Part shown: positions 7,690-19,761 of the stretch, piece by piece | Position numbering within the stretch: position 1 is the first letter of the stretch | Layout of the letters: each line of letters starts with the position of its first letter | From: Geodermatophilus dictyosporus | GTDB taxonomy: Bacteria; Actinomycetota; Actinomycetes; Mycobacteriales; Geodermatophilaceae | DNA length: 64,000 bases | Direction: 5' to 3' | Assembly (NCBI RefSeq): GCF_900115505.1 | Contig: NZ_FOWQ01000001.1 | Location: 248,001-312,000 of the forward strand | Notes under the pieces: model-generated | What the model was told of the DNA's origin: nothing | The model's database searches: none | The model's input: only the letters and a program-made list of their open reading frames with translations | Made by a program: the position numbers and the translations under genes

Positions 7690-8074
7690 GCAGCGCGGTG
7701 GCCGCGGCGTCGTAGGAGGGCAGCGAGCGGTCGGTGAACAGGTGCCGGTCACCGGGGTGGACGACGAGCTCGCCGTCGTCGGCCTCGGCCACCAGCGCCC
7801 GCGCGGCGTCGAGGTCGCCCTCGCCGGCGAAGAACGGGTCGGCGGCCGTGCCGTGCACCTGCACCGGGAGGCCGGCCGGCCACCCGCCGTGCGCCGCCGC
7901 CGGCAGGCAGGCCTCCAGGAGCACCGCGCCGCGGGCGCCGGGGCGGGTCTGCGCCAGCCGCTGCGCCGGCAGCACGCCCAGCGACACCCCGGCGTAGACC
8001 AGCCCGGCGGGCAGGTCCTCCACCGCGCGGACGCCGCGGGCGACCACCTCGCCGGAGCCCACCTCCTCGGCCAT
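7652..8074 (-). CDS. Dienelactone hydrolase family protein, N-terminally truncated
   Basis: 140 residues, against about 190-200 for this small dienelactone-hydrolase type. The remaining part keeps the nucleophile elbow GVSLG, the acid loop (TAADPFFAGEGD) and the histidine (PGDRHLFTD), but the first strands, normally about 50-60 residues, are missing. The region upstream in this frame is a shadow of the methyltransferase gene, not the lost end. The ATG overlaps the methyltransferase stop in ATGA, so it is placed for coupled translation. It overlaps the convergent DUF6807 gene by 38 bases. Either a decaying gene after a deletion or a shortened protein; I favour decay. Confidence 0.7.
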   Translation of the reverse strand: MAEEVGSGEVVARGVRAVEDLPAGLVYAGVSLGVLPAQRLAQTRPGARGAVLLEACLPAAAHGGWPAGLPVQVHGTAADPFFAGEGDLDAARALVAEADDGELVVHPGDRHLFTDRSLPSYDAAATALLTGRVLELLARV

Positions 8075-8724
8075 CAGCGGTGCTCCTCCCGGACGGCGGT
8101 GACGTAGACCTGAGCGGTGCACTCGGGGAGCTCCGGTGCGCGGACGGTCGTGGACCGGACGGCGAGGCCGGCCCGCGCCAGGCACCCGACGACGACGTCG
8201 GGGTCGTGGCGGAAGACCGGCAGGTCGACGTCGTGACCGTAGGCCCGCGCGAGGTGCTGCTCGCCGCCGTCGCCGGCCTGGAACGCGAGCAGCAGCGGGG
8301 CGCCGTCGGCCAGCACCCGGCGCAGCTCCGCGCACAGGCCGGGGAGCAGCGCCGGCGGGGTGTGGATCAGCGAGTACCAGGCCAGGGCGCCGGCCAGCAC
8401 CCGGTCGGCCAGCGGCAGCGCGGCCAGCGCGCCCACGGCGAGCGGGAGCCGCGGGTGGTCCCGGCGGGCGACCCGCAGCATGGCCGGCGAGAGGTCGACG
8501 CCGACCACGTCGACCCCGAGCCGGTGCAGGTGCGCCGCCACCCGCCCGGGCCCGCACCCGAGGTCGCCGACCGGCCCGCCGCCGCGCCGGTGCACGTCCT
8601 CGGCGAGGACGCCGAGCAGCGCCCGGTCGAGCGGCCTGCGGTCCAGTTCGTCGCGCAGCAGGTCGGCGTAGTCGGGCGCCACCGTGTCGTAGGCGGTCCG
8701 CGTGCGCGCCAGCAGGTCGGTCAC
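8074..8724 (-). CDS. Class I SAM-dependent methyltransferase
   Basis: 216 residues. Motif I is clear (VGDLGCGPGRVAAHL, about residues 45-60), followed by an acidic strand end (VDVVGVDLS) and the methyltransferase_11/25 pattern (LAGALAWYSLIHTPP). It should transfer a methyl group from S-adenosylmethionine; the acceptor is unknown. The start is uncertain: GTG at 8724 gives the usual family N-terminus (TRTAYDTVAPDYADLL), but another GTG at 8748 has GAGGGA 7 bases upstream and would add 8 residues. It is followed at once by the truncated hydrolase and preceded by the leucine-type cluster on the same strand. Confidence 0.82.
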   Translation of the reverse strand: MTDLLARTRTAYDTVAPDYADLLRDELDRRPLDRALLGVLAEDVHRRGGGPVGDLGCGPGRVAAHLHRLGVDVVGVDLSPAMLRVARRDHPRLPLAVGALAALPLADRVLAGALAWYSLIHTPPALLPGLCAELRRVLADGAPLLLAFQAGDGGEQHLARAYGHDVDLPVFRHDPDVVVGCLARAGLAVRSTTVRAPELPECTAQVYVTAVREEHR

Positions 8725-8759
8725 GCCGGGCAGCCGACCACAGCCCACCGACAGGTCCC

Positions 8760-9911
8760 TCAGAGGCCGAGCTCGCGGGCGATGAGCATGAGCTGCACCT
8801 CGGTGGTGCCCTCGCCGACCTCGAGGATCTTGGAGTCCCGGTAGTGCCGGGCCACCGGGTACTCGTTCATGAAGCCGTAGCCGCCGTGCACCTGGGTGGC
8901 GTCGCGGGCGTTGTCCATGGCGGCCTCGCCGGCGACCAGCTTGGCCACCGCGGCCTCCTTCTTGAACGGCAGCCCGGCGAGCATCTTCGCCGCGGCGTCG
9001 TAGTAGGCGGTGCGGGCGGCCACGACCCGGGCCTCCATCCGGGCGATCTTGAAGGCGATGGCCTGGTTCTGCACGATCGGCCGGCCGAACGTCGAGCGCT
9101 CCCGCGCGTACTTCACACTCTCGTCCACGCAGCCCTGGGCGGCGCCCACCGACAGCGCGGCGATGGCGATGCGGCCCTCGTCGAGGATCCGCAGGAAGTT
9201 GGCGTAGCCGCGGCCGCGCTCGCCGAGCAGGTTCTCCTCGGGGACCCGGACGTCGTCGAAGGACAGCGGGTGGGTGTCGCTGGCGTGCCAGCCGACCTTG
9301 TCGTAGGCCGGCTCGGCGGTGAACCCGGGCGTGGGCACCGGCACGAGGATCGAGCTGATCTCCTTGCGGCCGTCGGCGAGCTGCCCCGTGACGGCGGTGA
9401 CGGTGACCAGCCGGGTGATGTCGGTGCCGGAGTTGGTGATGAACGCCTTGCTGCCGTTGATCGTCCACTGCCCGTCGGCCAGCACCGCCGTCGTCCGGGT
9501 GCCGCCGGCGTCGCTGCCGGCACCGGCCTCGGTGAGCCCGAACGCGCCCAGCGCCTGCCCGCTGGTCAGCAGCGGCAGCCACTCCTGGCGCTGTTCCTCG
9601 GTGCCGAACCGGTACACCGGCATGGCGCCCAGCGAGCACCCGGCCTCCAGCGTGATGGCCACGCTCTGGTCGACGCGGGCGAGCTCCTCGATGGCCAGGC
9701 ACAGCGTGAAGTAGTCCCCGCCCATGCCGCCGTACTCCTCGGGGAAGGGCAGGCCGAACAGGCCCATGTCGGCCATCTGGCGCACGACCTCGTACGGGAA
9801 CGTCCTGTCCCGGTCGTGCTGGTAGGAGACCGGCGCGACGACCTCGCGCGCGAACTCCTCGACGGTCTTCCTGAGCTGGATCTGCTCGTCGGTCAGGCGG
9901 GTGTCGAGCAC
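8760..9911 (-). CDS. Acyl-CoA dehydrogenase
   Basis: 383 residues, the normal length. FAD and substrate motifs are present (FGLTEAGAGSDAGGTRTTAV; YARERSTFGRPIVQNQAIAFKIARM; QVHGGYGFMNEYPVARHYRD). The C-terminal EVGEGTTEVQ places a glutamate (Glu367) at the catalytic-base position used by medium/short-chain dehydrogenases, whereas classical isovaleryl-CoA dehydrogenases have a neutral residue there. The cluster (HMG-CoA lyase, MCC-like carboxylase) nevertheless implies a branched acyl-CoA substrate such as isovaleryl-CoA. GTG at 9911 starts one base after the HMG-CoA lyase stop. A soluble flavoenzyme passing electrons to ETF. The family is certain; the substrate is inferred. Confidence 0.9.
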   Translation of the reverse strand: MLDTRLTDEQIQLRKTVEEFAREVVAPVSYQHDRDRTFPYEVVRQMADMGLFGLPFPEEYGGMGGDYFTLCLAIEELARVDQSVAITLEAGCSLGAMPVYRFGTEEQRQEWLPLLTSGQALGAFGLTEAGAGSDAGGTRTTAVLADGQWTINGSKAFITNSGTDITRLVTVTAVTGQLADGRKEISSILVPVPTPGFTAEPAYDKVGWHASDTHPLSFDDVRVPEENLLGERGRGYANFLRILDEGRIAIAALSVGAAQGCVDESVKYARERSTFGRPIVQNQAIAFKIARMEARVVAARTAYYDAAAKMLAGLPFKKEAAVAKLVAGEAAMDNARDATQVHGGYGFMNEYPVARHYRDSKILEVGEGTTEVQLMLIARELGL

Positions 9912-9912
9912 G

Positions 9913-10853
9913 TCAGGACTCCTGGTCCGTGGGGGTGGTGAGCGTGGGGGCGAGCGCCGCGAGGGCGCGGGAGGGGCTGGGGCGGCCGAGCCGGTCGGCC
10001 ATCCAGAGGCTGGTGCGGGCCAGCGCGGGCAGGTCGACGCCGGTGTCGACGCCGAGCCCGTCGAGCTGCCAGACGAGGTCCTCGGTGGCGAGGTTGCCGG
10101 TGGCACTGCCGGCGTAGGGGCAGCCGCCGAGGCCGCCGGCCGAGGCGTCGACCGTGGTCACCCCGTGCTGCAGGGCGAGCAGCGTGTTGGCCAGCGCCTG
10201 CCCGTAGGTGTCGTGGAAGTGGACGGCGAGGCGGTCGGCGCCCAGGCCCTCCCGGTCGAGCAGGGCCAGGAGGGCGGCCACCTGGCCGGGGGTGCCGACG
10301 CCGATGGTGTCGCCGAGGCTGATCTCCGCGCAGCCGAACTCGGCCAGCCGCAGCGCCACGGCGGCCACCTGCTCGAGCGGCACGGCGCCCTCCCAGGGGT
10401 CGCCGAAGCACATGGACACGTAGCCGCGCACCGGGAGGCCAGCGGTACGGGCCTGCTCGACGACGGGGGCGAAGGCGGCCAGCGACTCGGCGACGGTGCG
10501 GTTGAGGTTGCGCCGGGCGAAGGACTCGGTGGCCGAGGCGAACACCGCGACCTCGCGGGCGCCGGCGGCGACGGCCCGCTCCAGCCCCTTCTCGTTGGGC
10601 ACGAGCACCGGCGCGCGGGCCGGCTGGTCCCCGCCCAGCAGTGCGAGCAGCTCCTCGGCGTCGCCGAGCTGGGGGATCCACCGCTTCGGCACGAAACTGG
10701 TCAGCTCCACCGTGCGCAGCCCGGCGGCGGCCAGCCGGCGGACGAACTCGGCCTTGACCTCGACGGGCAGCGCGACGGCCTCGTTCTGCAGCCCGTCGCG
10801 GGGGCCGACCTCGTACACCTCGACCCGCGCGGGCAGGCCGGCCAGCGGGGTGC

Positions 10854-10857
<4 letters not shown>
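9913..10857 (-). CDS. Hydroxymethylglutaryl-CoA lyase
   Basis: 314 residues. It cleaves HMG-CoA to acetyl-CoA and acetoacetate, the last step of leucine breakdown. The first HMGL-like motif, GPRDGLQNE, is at residues 18-26, with [17 protein letters not shown] next; the C-terminal signature around [20 protein letters not shown] supplies the catalytic cysteine, and [13 protein letters not shown] gives metal-ligand histidines. The GTG overlaps the stop of the carboxylase alpha gene (GTGA). The gene order alpha carboxylase, lyase, dehydrogenase is standard for actinobacterial leucine clusters. Confidence 0.94.
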
Positions 10858-14476
<3,619 letters not shown>

Positions 14477-14483
14477 GCGCCGG

Positions 14484-14489
14484 AGGTTA
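14484..14489 (-). promoter_or_regulatory. -10 element of accD1, leaderless arrangement
   Basis: TAACCT on the minus strand, 7 bases before the GTG of accD1, overlaps TetR operator B. Confidence 0.5.
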
Positions 14490-14501
14490 ACGCACGTTCA
14501 C
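14486..14501. promoter_or_regulatory. TetR operator candidate B
   Basis: GTTAACGCACGTTCAC repeats the GTTNAC pair of site A, 30 bases (about three helical turns) away, on the same DNA face. It covers the -35 region of the TetR gene and the -10 of accD1, so binding would shut both promoters. Confidence 0.65.
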
Positions 14502-14511
14502 ACGCCGCCGC

Positions 14512-14517
14512 TAGCAT
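14512..14517 (+). promoter_or_regulatory. -10 element of the TetR gene, leaderless arrangement
   Basis: TAGCAT ends 7 bases before the GTG start; no ribosome-binding site is present. Confidence 0.6.
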
Positions 14518-14524
14518 TGCCGGG

Positions 14525-15130
14525 GTGACCGACGCGCTGGCCGACAGCGACACCGCGCTGGCCGCCGACGCCACCCGGCTCTCCCGGCGCGAGCAGATCC
14601 TGCAGGCGGCCGCGCGGCTGTTCGCCGAACGCGGCTCCCGGTCGGTCGGGGTGGACGACGTCGGGGCCGCCATCGGCGTGACCGGCCCGGCGATCTACCG
14701 GCACTTCGCCAGCAAGGACGCGATGATCGCCGAGATGCTGCAGGGCATCAGCGAGCGGCTGCTCGCCGGCGGCCGGGAGCGGGTGGCCGTCGCCGGGCCC
14801 GACCCCGCCGAGCAGCTGCGGGCGCTGGTCGCCTTCCAGGTCGACTTCGCGTTGGACAACCCGGCGCTGATCACCGTGCACGACCGCGACCTCGGCTCGC
14901 TGGCCCCCGGTGACGCCGCGCGGGTGCGCCGGCTGCAGCGCCGCTACGTCGAGGTGTGGGTCGACGTGCTGCGCCGGCTGCGGCCCGGTGAGGGCACCGA
15001 CGCCTGCCGCGCCCGCGCCCACGCCGTCTTCGGGCTGGTCAACTCCACCCCGCACAGCGCCGGGCAGCTGCCCCGCGAGGAGATGGGCGTCCTGCTCGCC
15101 GAGATGGCCGAGGCCGCCGCGACCGCGTGA
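14525..15130 (+). CDS. TetR family transcriptional regulator
   Basis: 201 residues. The N-terminal HTH is typical (REQILQAAARLFAERGSRSVGVDDVGAAIGVTGPAIYRHFASKDAMIAEML, residues 22-73); the C-terminal half is a helical ligand domain containing ALVAFQVDFALDNPALITVHDRDL, the pattern of the SACE_7040 C-terminal type. It probably represses the divergent leucine/isovalerate-type operon and itself through operators A and B, with an acyl-CoA as likely inducer (inferred). Start chosen as GTG after the -10 TAGCAT; leaderless. Confidence 0.92.
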   Translation: MTDALADSDTALAADATRLSRREQILQAAARLFAERGSRSVGVDDVGAAIGVTGPAIYRHFASKDAMIAEMLQGISERLLAGGRERVAVAGPDPAEQLRALVAFQVDFALDNPALITVHDRDLGSLAPGDAARVRRLQRRYVEVWVDVLRRLRPGEGTDACRARAHAVFGLVNSTPHSAGQLPREEMGVLLAEMAEAAATA

Positions 15131-15149
15131 CGGCCCCGCTGCAGGCAGC

Positions 15150-15241
15150 AGGACCCCGTCCTCCTCACCACTCGCACGCTCGTGGCGAGCCTCTGGACGG
15201 GCCTGGCGCGAGCGTGCGAGCGGTGGGGGCAGCGGGGTCCT
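15150..15241. repeat. Dispersed GC-rich palindromic repeat, copy 2 (terminator-like)
   Basis: Between the convergent TetR and acyl-CoA synthetase genes lies a long hairpin: outer arms AGGACCCCG (15150-15158) and CGGGGTCCT (15233-15241), inner arms around CTCGCACGCTCG (15171-15182) and CGAGCGTGCGAG (15209-15220). Bases 15216-15240 match, in inverted orientation, the repeat after lacI at 23 of 25 positions. It may work as a two-way terminator. Confidence 0.65.
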
Positions 15242-15244
15242 GCC

Positions 15245-16921
15245 TCAGGCGTTCCTGATCGCGGCGGCCTGCTCGAGGCCGAGCTCGTGCACCGACACCT
15301 CGCGCATCTCGACCTTGCGCACCTTGCCGGTGACCGTCATCGGGAAGGCGTCGACGACCTTGACGTAGCGGGGCACCTTGTAGTGCGCCAGCTTGCCCGC
15401 GCAGAAGGCCCTGAGCGCCTCGGGGGTGAGCGGCTCGGCGCCCTCGCGCAGCCGCACCCACGCCATGAGCTCCTCGCCGTAGCGCTCGTCGGGGACGCCG
15501 ATGACCTGCGCGTCGACGACGTCGGGGTGGGTGTAGAGGAACTCCTCGACCTCGCGCGGGTACACGTTCTCCCCGCCCCGGATGACCATGTCCTTGATCC
15601 GGCCGACGATGTTGAGGTACCCGGCGGAGTCCATGACGGCGAGGTCGCCGGTGTGCATCCAGCGGGCGCGGTCGATGACCTCGGCGGTCTTCTCCGGCTC
15701 GTCCCAGTATCCGAGCATCACCGAGTAGCCGCGGGTGCAGAACTCGCCGGGGGTGCCGCGGGGCACGGTGATCCCCGTGGCCGGGTCGACCACCTTGACC
15801 TCCAGGTGCGGGTGCACCCGGCCGACGGTGGAGGTGCGGCGGTCGAGGTCGTCGTCGGCGCCGGTCTGGGTGGACACCGGCGAGGTCTCGGTCATGCCGT
15901 AGCAGATGGTCACCTCGGTCATGCCCATCTCGGCGACCACCCGCTTCATCACCTCCACCGGGCACGGCGAGCCGGCCATGATCCCGGTGCGCAGGCTGGA
16001 GAGGTCGTAGGTGGCGAAGTCGGGCAGCGCCAGCTCGGCGATGAACATCGTCGGGACGCCGTAGAGCGAGGTGCAGCGCTCGTCCTGCACCGCCCGCAGC
16101 GTCGCCGCCGGGTCGAACGCCGGCGCGGGGATGACCATCGTCGCCCCGTGGCTGGTGGCGCCGAGGTTGCCCATCCCCATGCCGAAGCAGTGGTAGTAGG
16201 GCACCGGGATGCACACCCGGTCGGCCTCGGTGTAGCCGCAGCCCTCGCCCACGAAGAACCCGTTGTTGAGCAGGTTGTGGTGGCTCAGCGTGGCGCCCTT
16301 GGGGAAGCCGGTCGTCCCCGACGTGTACTGGATGTTGATCGGGTCGTCGGGGGAGAGCTCGGCGGCGCGGGTGGCGAGCAGGCCGCGGTCGGCGGCCCGG
16401 CCGGACTCCATGAGCCGGTCCCACTCCGGGTCGCCCAGGAAGACGACCTCGCGCAGGTCCGGGCACTCGCCGCGGACCTCGGCGACCATGGCGCGGTAGT
16501 CGCTGGTCTTGAACTCCGGCGCGGCGACCAGCACCGAGATGCCGGCCTGGCGCAGCACGTAGGCCAGCTCGTGGGTGCGGTAGGCCGGGTTGATGTTGAC
16601 CAGGACCGCGCCGAGCTTCGCCGTCCCGTACTGGACGAACACCCACTCGGCGCAGTTGGGCGCCCAGATGCCGACCCGGTCACCCTTGGCCACGCCGAGG
16701 GCGTCGAGGCCGAGGGCGCAGGCGTCGACGTCGGCGACGAGCTGCGGGTAGGTCCAGCGGCGCCCCGTGGCGCACTCGACGAGCGCCTCGTGGTCGCCGA
16801 CGCGGGCCGCCGTCCGGTCGAGGTCGGCGCCGATGGTGTCGCCGAGCAGCGGCACGGTGCTGGTCCCGCTGGCGTAGGACGGCAGTGCCGGGGCGGCCGC
16901 CCCCGGCAGGGTCTCGGTCAC
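15245..16921 (-). CDS. Medium/long-chain acyl-CoA synthetase (AMP-binding, FadD-like)
   Basis: 558 residues. ANL-superfamily adenylating enzyme: P-loop [18 protein letters not shown] (about residues 195-212), A5 [12 protein letters not shown]7 [12 protein letters not shown]8 [21 protein letters not shown] and the catalytic lysine motif TVTGKVRK near the C-terminus. It activates a fatty or other carboxylic acid to acyl-CoA with ATP. GTG at 16921 is preceded by AGGAG. It is convergent with the TetR gene and may feed the acyl-CoA pool degraded by the neighbouring cluster. Chain-length preference cannot be read from sequence. Confidence 0.9.
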   Translation of the reverse strand: MTETLPGAAAPALPSYASGTSTVPLLGDTIGADLDRTAARVGDHEALVECATGRRWTYPQLVADVDACALGLDALGVAKGDRVGIWAPNCAEWVFVQYGTAKLGAVLVNINPAYRTHELAYVLRQAGISVLVAAPEFKTSDYRAMVAEVRGECPDLREVVFLGDPEWDRLMESGRAADRGLLATRAAELSPDDPINIQYTSGTTGFPKGATLSHHNLLNNGFFVGEGCGYTEADRVCIPVPYYHCFGMGMGNLGATSHGATMVIPAPAFDPAATLRAVQDERCTSLYGVPTMFIAELALPDFATYDLSSLRTGIMAGSPCPVEVMKRVVAEMGMTEVTICYGMTETSPVSTQTGADDDLDRRTSTVGRVHPHLEVKVVDPATGITVPRGTPGEFCTRGYSVMLGYWDEPEKTAEVIDRARWMHTGDLAVMDSAGYLNIVGRIKDMVIRGGENVYPREVEEFLYTHPDVVDAQVIGVPDERYGEELMAWVRLREGAEPLTPEALRAFCAGKLAHYKVPRYVKVVDAFPMTVTGKVRKVEMREVSVHELGLEQAAAIRNA

Positions 16922-17047
16922 GTCGGGCTCCTCGTCCGTCGCGGCGTCGGGTGGACGCCTCGACGATGGACCCCCGGAGCGCGGGGCGGTACCCCCGTTA
17001 GGCGGTGGTCCCGGGCCGGTGGCCGGCGGTCCGTCGCACGGGCGGGG

Positions 17048-17461
17048 TCAGGCGGAGAGCGAGGTGCGGCGCTGCAGGCGCACCCGGCGGCGCTCCCGCT
17101 CCGACAGGCCGCCCCAGATGCCGAAGCGCTCGTCGTTGGCCAGCGCGAACTCCAGGCACTCGGCGCGCACCGAGCAGCCCGAGCACACCCGCTTGGCCTC
17201 GCGGGTCGAGCCGCCCTTCTCCGGGAAGAACGCCTCGGGGTCGGTCTCGGCGCACAGGGCGTCGAGCCGCCAGGACTCCTCGCCGCCGGGGGCGTCGCCC
17301 ATGGCGATCTGCGACCAGGAGGTGCCGTTCCAGCCGTCGTCGTCCCAGGAGACGGGCGCGGGCTGGTAGGCGGGCTGGGCGTAGGTGGGCTGGGCGTAGG
17401 CCGGCTGGGCGTAGGCGGAGTGGTCGGTCAGCAGGCTGAGGTGGGTGCGGGAGGGGGACAC
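17048..17461 (-). CDS. whiB2: WhiB-family iron-sulfur regulator (WhiB2/WblB type)
   Basis: 137 residues. The C-terminal 80 residues are nearly canonical for WhiB2/WhmD: four cysteines (LCAETDPEAFF... RVCSGCSVRAECLEFAL) for a [4Fe-4S] cluster, then GIWGGLSERERRRVR, the turn and basic DNA-binding tail. WhiB2 proteins partner sigma-A and control septation or sporulation. GTG at 17461 is chosen for GAGGAG 7 bases upstream. Unusual is the N-terminal extension, which repeats AYAQP/TYAQP about four times (residues 12-30) and is probably disordered. It is transcribed alone, with an upstream leader of about 200 bases to the lipoprotein gene end. Confidence 0.92.
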   Translation of the reverse strand: MSPSRTHLSLLTDHSAYAQPAYAQPTYAQPAYQPAPVSWDDDGWNGTSWSQIAMGDAPGGEESWRLDALCAETDPEAFFPEKGGSTREAKRVCSGCSVRAECLEFALANDERFGIWGGLSERERRRVRLQRRTSLSA

Positions 17462-17663
17462 GGGAAGCTCCTCTGAGGCGGGGTGTGCGCACCGGCAGTG
17501 ACGGACCGGTACGACCTGGCTGCTGTCAGTGACATTACGGAGGACGCTGCCCGCTGCGCATTGCCGGAAGTCGCCGAAACGTCGCCGTCCGGTTGTCGGA
17601 TCGTGACCCGCCACGCCGCGCCGGGGACGCTCCCGGCCGCTCCCGCCGGGTGGGACCGGGCGC

Positions 17664-18098
17664 TCAGCCGGTACCGCACTCGTCGCGCAGGTACGCGTCG
17701 ACGCGGTCGCTCGCGGCGTCGAGGTCGCCGGCGACGTCCTCGAGCGCGGTCAGCGAGCCGGGGTCGGTGAGGTCGACGTCGGCGAGGGAGTCGGCCAGCC
17801 GGTCGAGGCCGCCGGCCAGGGTGTCCCAGTCGCCGGCGATCGCGGCGGGCGGCTCCACCGAGCGCAGGTCCGCGGCGAGCTCGCGGACCACGTCGGTCAG
17901 CGAGGCGTCGCCGAGGTCGGCCAGCGCCGCCTCGACCCGCTCGTCGGTGCCGGCCGCCTGCTCGCAGAACCCCTGCCCGGCGGGCGCGGTGGCGGCCCGG
18001 GTCGCGGCCGGGGCGGTGGTGTCGTCGGCGTCCCCGCCGCAGGCGGCGAGCAGGACGGCGGCGGCCGCGGCGACGCCCGTGGTCAGCACTCGGGACAC
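17664..18098 (-). CDS. Small secreted lipoprotein of unknown function
   Basis: 144 residues. A short signal peptide ends in a lipobox LLAAC with Cys20 as the lipidation site; then a Thr/Ala/Pro-rich linker and an acidic helical domain (residues 43-144) with two cysteines (FCEQ and RDECGTG) that could form a disulfide. GTG at 18098 is preceded by GGGAGG. Many actinobacterial genomes encode such proteins, and no function is assigned. It is followed on the same strand by whiB2 after about 200 bases and preceded by the P450. Confidence 0.75.
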   Translation of the reverse strand: MSRVLTTGVAAAAAVLLAACGGDADDTTAPAATRAATAPAGQGFCEQAAGTDERVEAALADLGDASLTDVVRELAADLRSVEPPAAIAGDWDTLAGGLDRLADSLADVDLTDPGSLTALEDVAGDLDAASDRVDAYLRDECGTG

Positions 18099-18188
18099 GG
18101 GGACCTCCCGGGGACGGTGGGACCGGCCGTCTGCGAGGGTCCGCCCGGGAGCGCGGGCTGACCAGGGGGAGCCGCGCGCCGTCCGCGG

Positions 18189-19553
18189 TCAGCCGAGGAC
18201 GGCGGCGCGCGGGGCGAGGACGACCGGCAGCGACTCGTAGCCGCGCAGGATGATCGTGCGGCGGCGGCGCCCGGTGCCCGCCGGGGCCAGGCCGGGGAAC
18301 CGCTCGAACAGCGCCCGCAGCGCCACCTCGCCCTCCATCCGCGCCAGCGCCGCGCCCAGGCAGTAGTGGATGCCGCTGGAGAAGGCCACGTGGTCGCGGG
18401 CGTTGGCCCGGGTGACGTCGAAGGCGGCCGGGTCGTCGAACACCTGGGGGTCGCGGTTGGCGGCGGCGAGCACGAGCAGCACCAGCTCGCCCTCGCGGAC
18501 GGGCGTGCCGGCCACCGTGGTGTCGCGCCGCGCCAGCCGCCCGGTCCGCTGCACGGGGGAGTCCACCCGCAGCACCTCGTCGACGGCGTTGGGCCACAGC
18601 GAGGGGTCCTCGGCGAGCAGGCGGCGCTGGTCGGGGGCGGCGAACAGCTGCGCGGCGCCGTTGCCGACGAGGTTGACCGTCGTCTCGAAGCCGGCGCCGA
18701 ACACCAGCGCCGCGGTGGACAGCAGCTCCTGCTCGCCGAGCCCGCCGCCGTCCTCGTCGGCCGCGGTGACCAGGGCCGAGAGCAGGTCGTCGCCGGGCTC
18801 GCGGCGCAGCCGGCGCAGGTGGCCGCGCAACCACGCGTCGAGCTCGCCGAGGTTGCGCTCGACCGCGCGGTGGGTGCGGAAGTCCAGGCCCATGTCCAGG
18901 CTCGGCGTGGCACCGTCGCCCCAGGCCAGGAACTGCTCGCGCATCGACACCGGCACGCCGAGCACCTCGGAGATGACCGTGACCGGCAGCAGGCTGGCGT
19001 AGCGGGCCACCAGGTCGACGCGCCCGCCGGAGGCGGCGGCCTCGCGCTCGAGGTCGTCGAGCAGCTCGTCGGCGACGAGGCGGGTGCGCTCGCGCAGCCG
19101 GGCGACGGCGCGGGCGCTGAACGCGCGGGTGACCAGCCGGCGGTAGCGGGTGTGCTCGGGCGGGTCGACGGCGAGCATCGACGGCGGGTCGATCGGGCCG
19201 ACGGTGGGCCGCGGGCCGGCCAGCCGCAGCGCCGCCCGCAGCACCGGCGGCAGCCCGTCGGTGCGGCCGCCGGCGATCTGCCCGAAGGCGTCGCTGCGCA
19301 GCACCTCGGTGCACACGGCGTGGTGCACGGTGGCCTTGGCGAACGCCCCGGGGGCGAACGGCGCCGGCGTCCGCAGCCGCTCGTAGCGGGGGAAGGGGTC
19401 CTCGCGCACGGCCGGGTCGCGCAGCACCTCGGCGTCGGGGTTGCCCGCGCGGGCCCGGGCCCGGATGGCCAGCCGCATCGCCCCGTGGGTCGCGGCCCAC
19501 CGGACCGCACTGCGCACCGTCGAGTCCCGCACCGTCGAGTCCCGCACCGTCAC
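18189..19553 (-). CDS. Cytochrome P450
   Basis: 454 residues. Soluble bacterial P450: I-helix ALVFGAGFETTVNL, K-helix ExxR in DEVLRVDSPVQR, and the haem loop HVAFSSGIHYCLGAALARMEG with the cysteine ligand at Cys398. It inserts oxygen into a lipid or terpenoid-like substrate, needing a ferredoxin partner that is not adjacent. GTG at 19553 was chosen because GGGAGG lies 6 bases upstream. The N-terminus is odd: codons 2-12 are made from a 15-base tandem repeat giving TVRDSTVRDSTVR, and about 45 residues precede the usual P450 start. Confidence 0.92.
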   Translation of the reverse strand: MTVRDSTVRDSTVRSAVRWAATHGAMRLAIRARARAGNPDAEVLRDPAVREDPFPRYERLRTPAPFAPGAFAKATVHHAVCTEVLRSDAFGQIAGGRTDGLPPVLRAALRLAGPRPTVGPIDPPSMLAVDPPEHTRYRRLVTRAFSARAVARLRERTRLVADELLDDLEREAAASGGRVDLVARYASLLPVTVISEVLGVPVSMREQFLAWGDGATPSLDMGLDFRTHRAVERNLGELDAWLRGHLRRLRREPGDDLLSALVTAADEDGGGLGEQELLSTAALVFGAGFETTVNLVGNGAAQLFAAPDQRRLLAEDPSLWPNAVDEVLRVDSPVQRTGRLARRDTTVAGTPVREGELVLLVLAAANRDPQVFDDPAAFDVTRANARDHVAFSSGIHYCLGAALARMEGEVALRALFERFPGLAPAGTGRRRRTIILRGYESLPVVLAPRAAVLG

Positions 19554-19557
19554 GTCC
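19513..19557. repeat. 15-base tandem repeat over the P450 start
   Basis: Three consecutive copies of CGCACCGTCGAGTCC, the last with two changes, cover the start codon and first residues of the P450. Slippage here would change the N-terminus by five residues per unit without shifting the frame. Confidence 0.85.
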
Positions 19558-19618
19558 CGCCTCCCGTCCGCCGGCGTCGTCGTCCATCCTCTGGTGTCCC
19601 GCCACCGGGTCCCAGTCC

Positions 19619-19660
19619 ACGGTGCACCGTCCACCCGCCGTCCGGGGTGCAGGGTGCACC
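19619..19660. promoter_or_regulatory. Paired GGTGCACC palindromes in divergent P450/YCII region
   Basis: A 12-base palindrome ACGGTGCACCGT (19619-19630) and a second GGTGCACC (19653-19660) have centres 32 bases apart, about three helical turns. They lie between divergent genes and could be a double operator. No cognate regulator is evident. Confidence 0.35.
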
Positions 19661-19685
19661 GATCGGGGACGGTGTCGGGCGGAGC

Positions 19686-19691
19686 TGTCGA
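19686..19691 (+). promoter_or_regulatory. Candidate ECF42-type -35 motif
   Basis: TGTCGA lies 71 bases before the DGPF-protein start. TGTCGA is the -35 motif I recall for ECF42-group promoters, so the sigma factor may activate its own operon. A matching -10 is not convincing. Confidence 0.35.
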
Positions 19692-19761
19692 TCCCGACGG
19701 TGCCCGGGTGTCGGAGAGGTGGAGGGCCCGGGAGGCGGGCCCCGGAGTCCGGGAGGACGAG

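Noticed and set aside
18083-19510. 475-codon frame overlapping the P450
   Set aside because: It is an alternative frame of the P450 gene; it is full of Ser/Pro/Arg/Ala and lacks any P450 motif or ribosome site.
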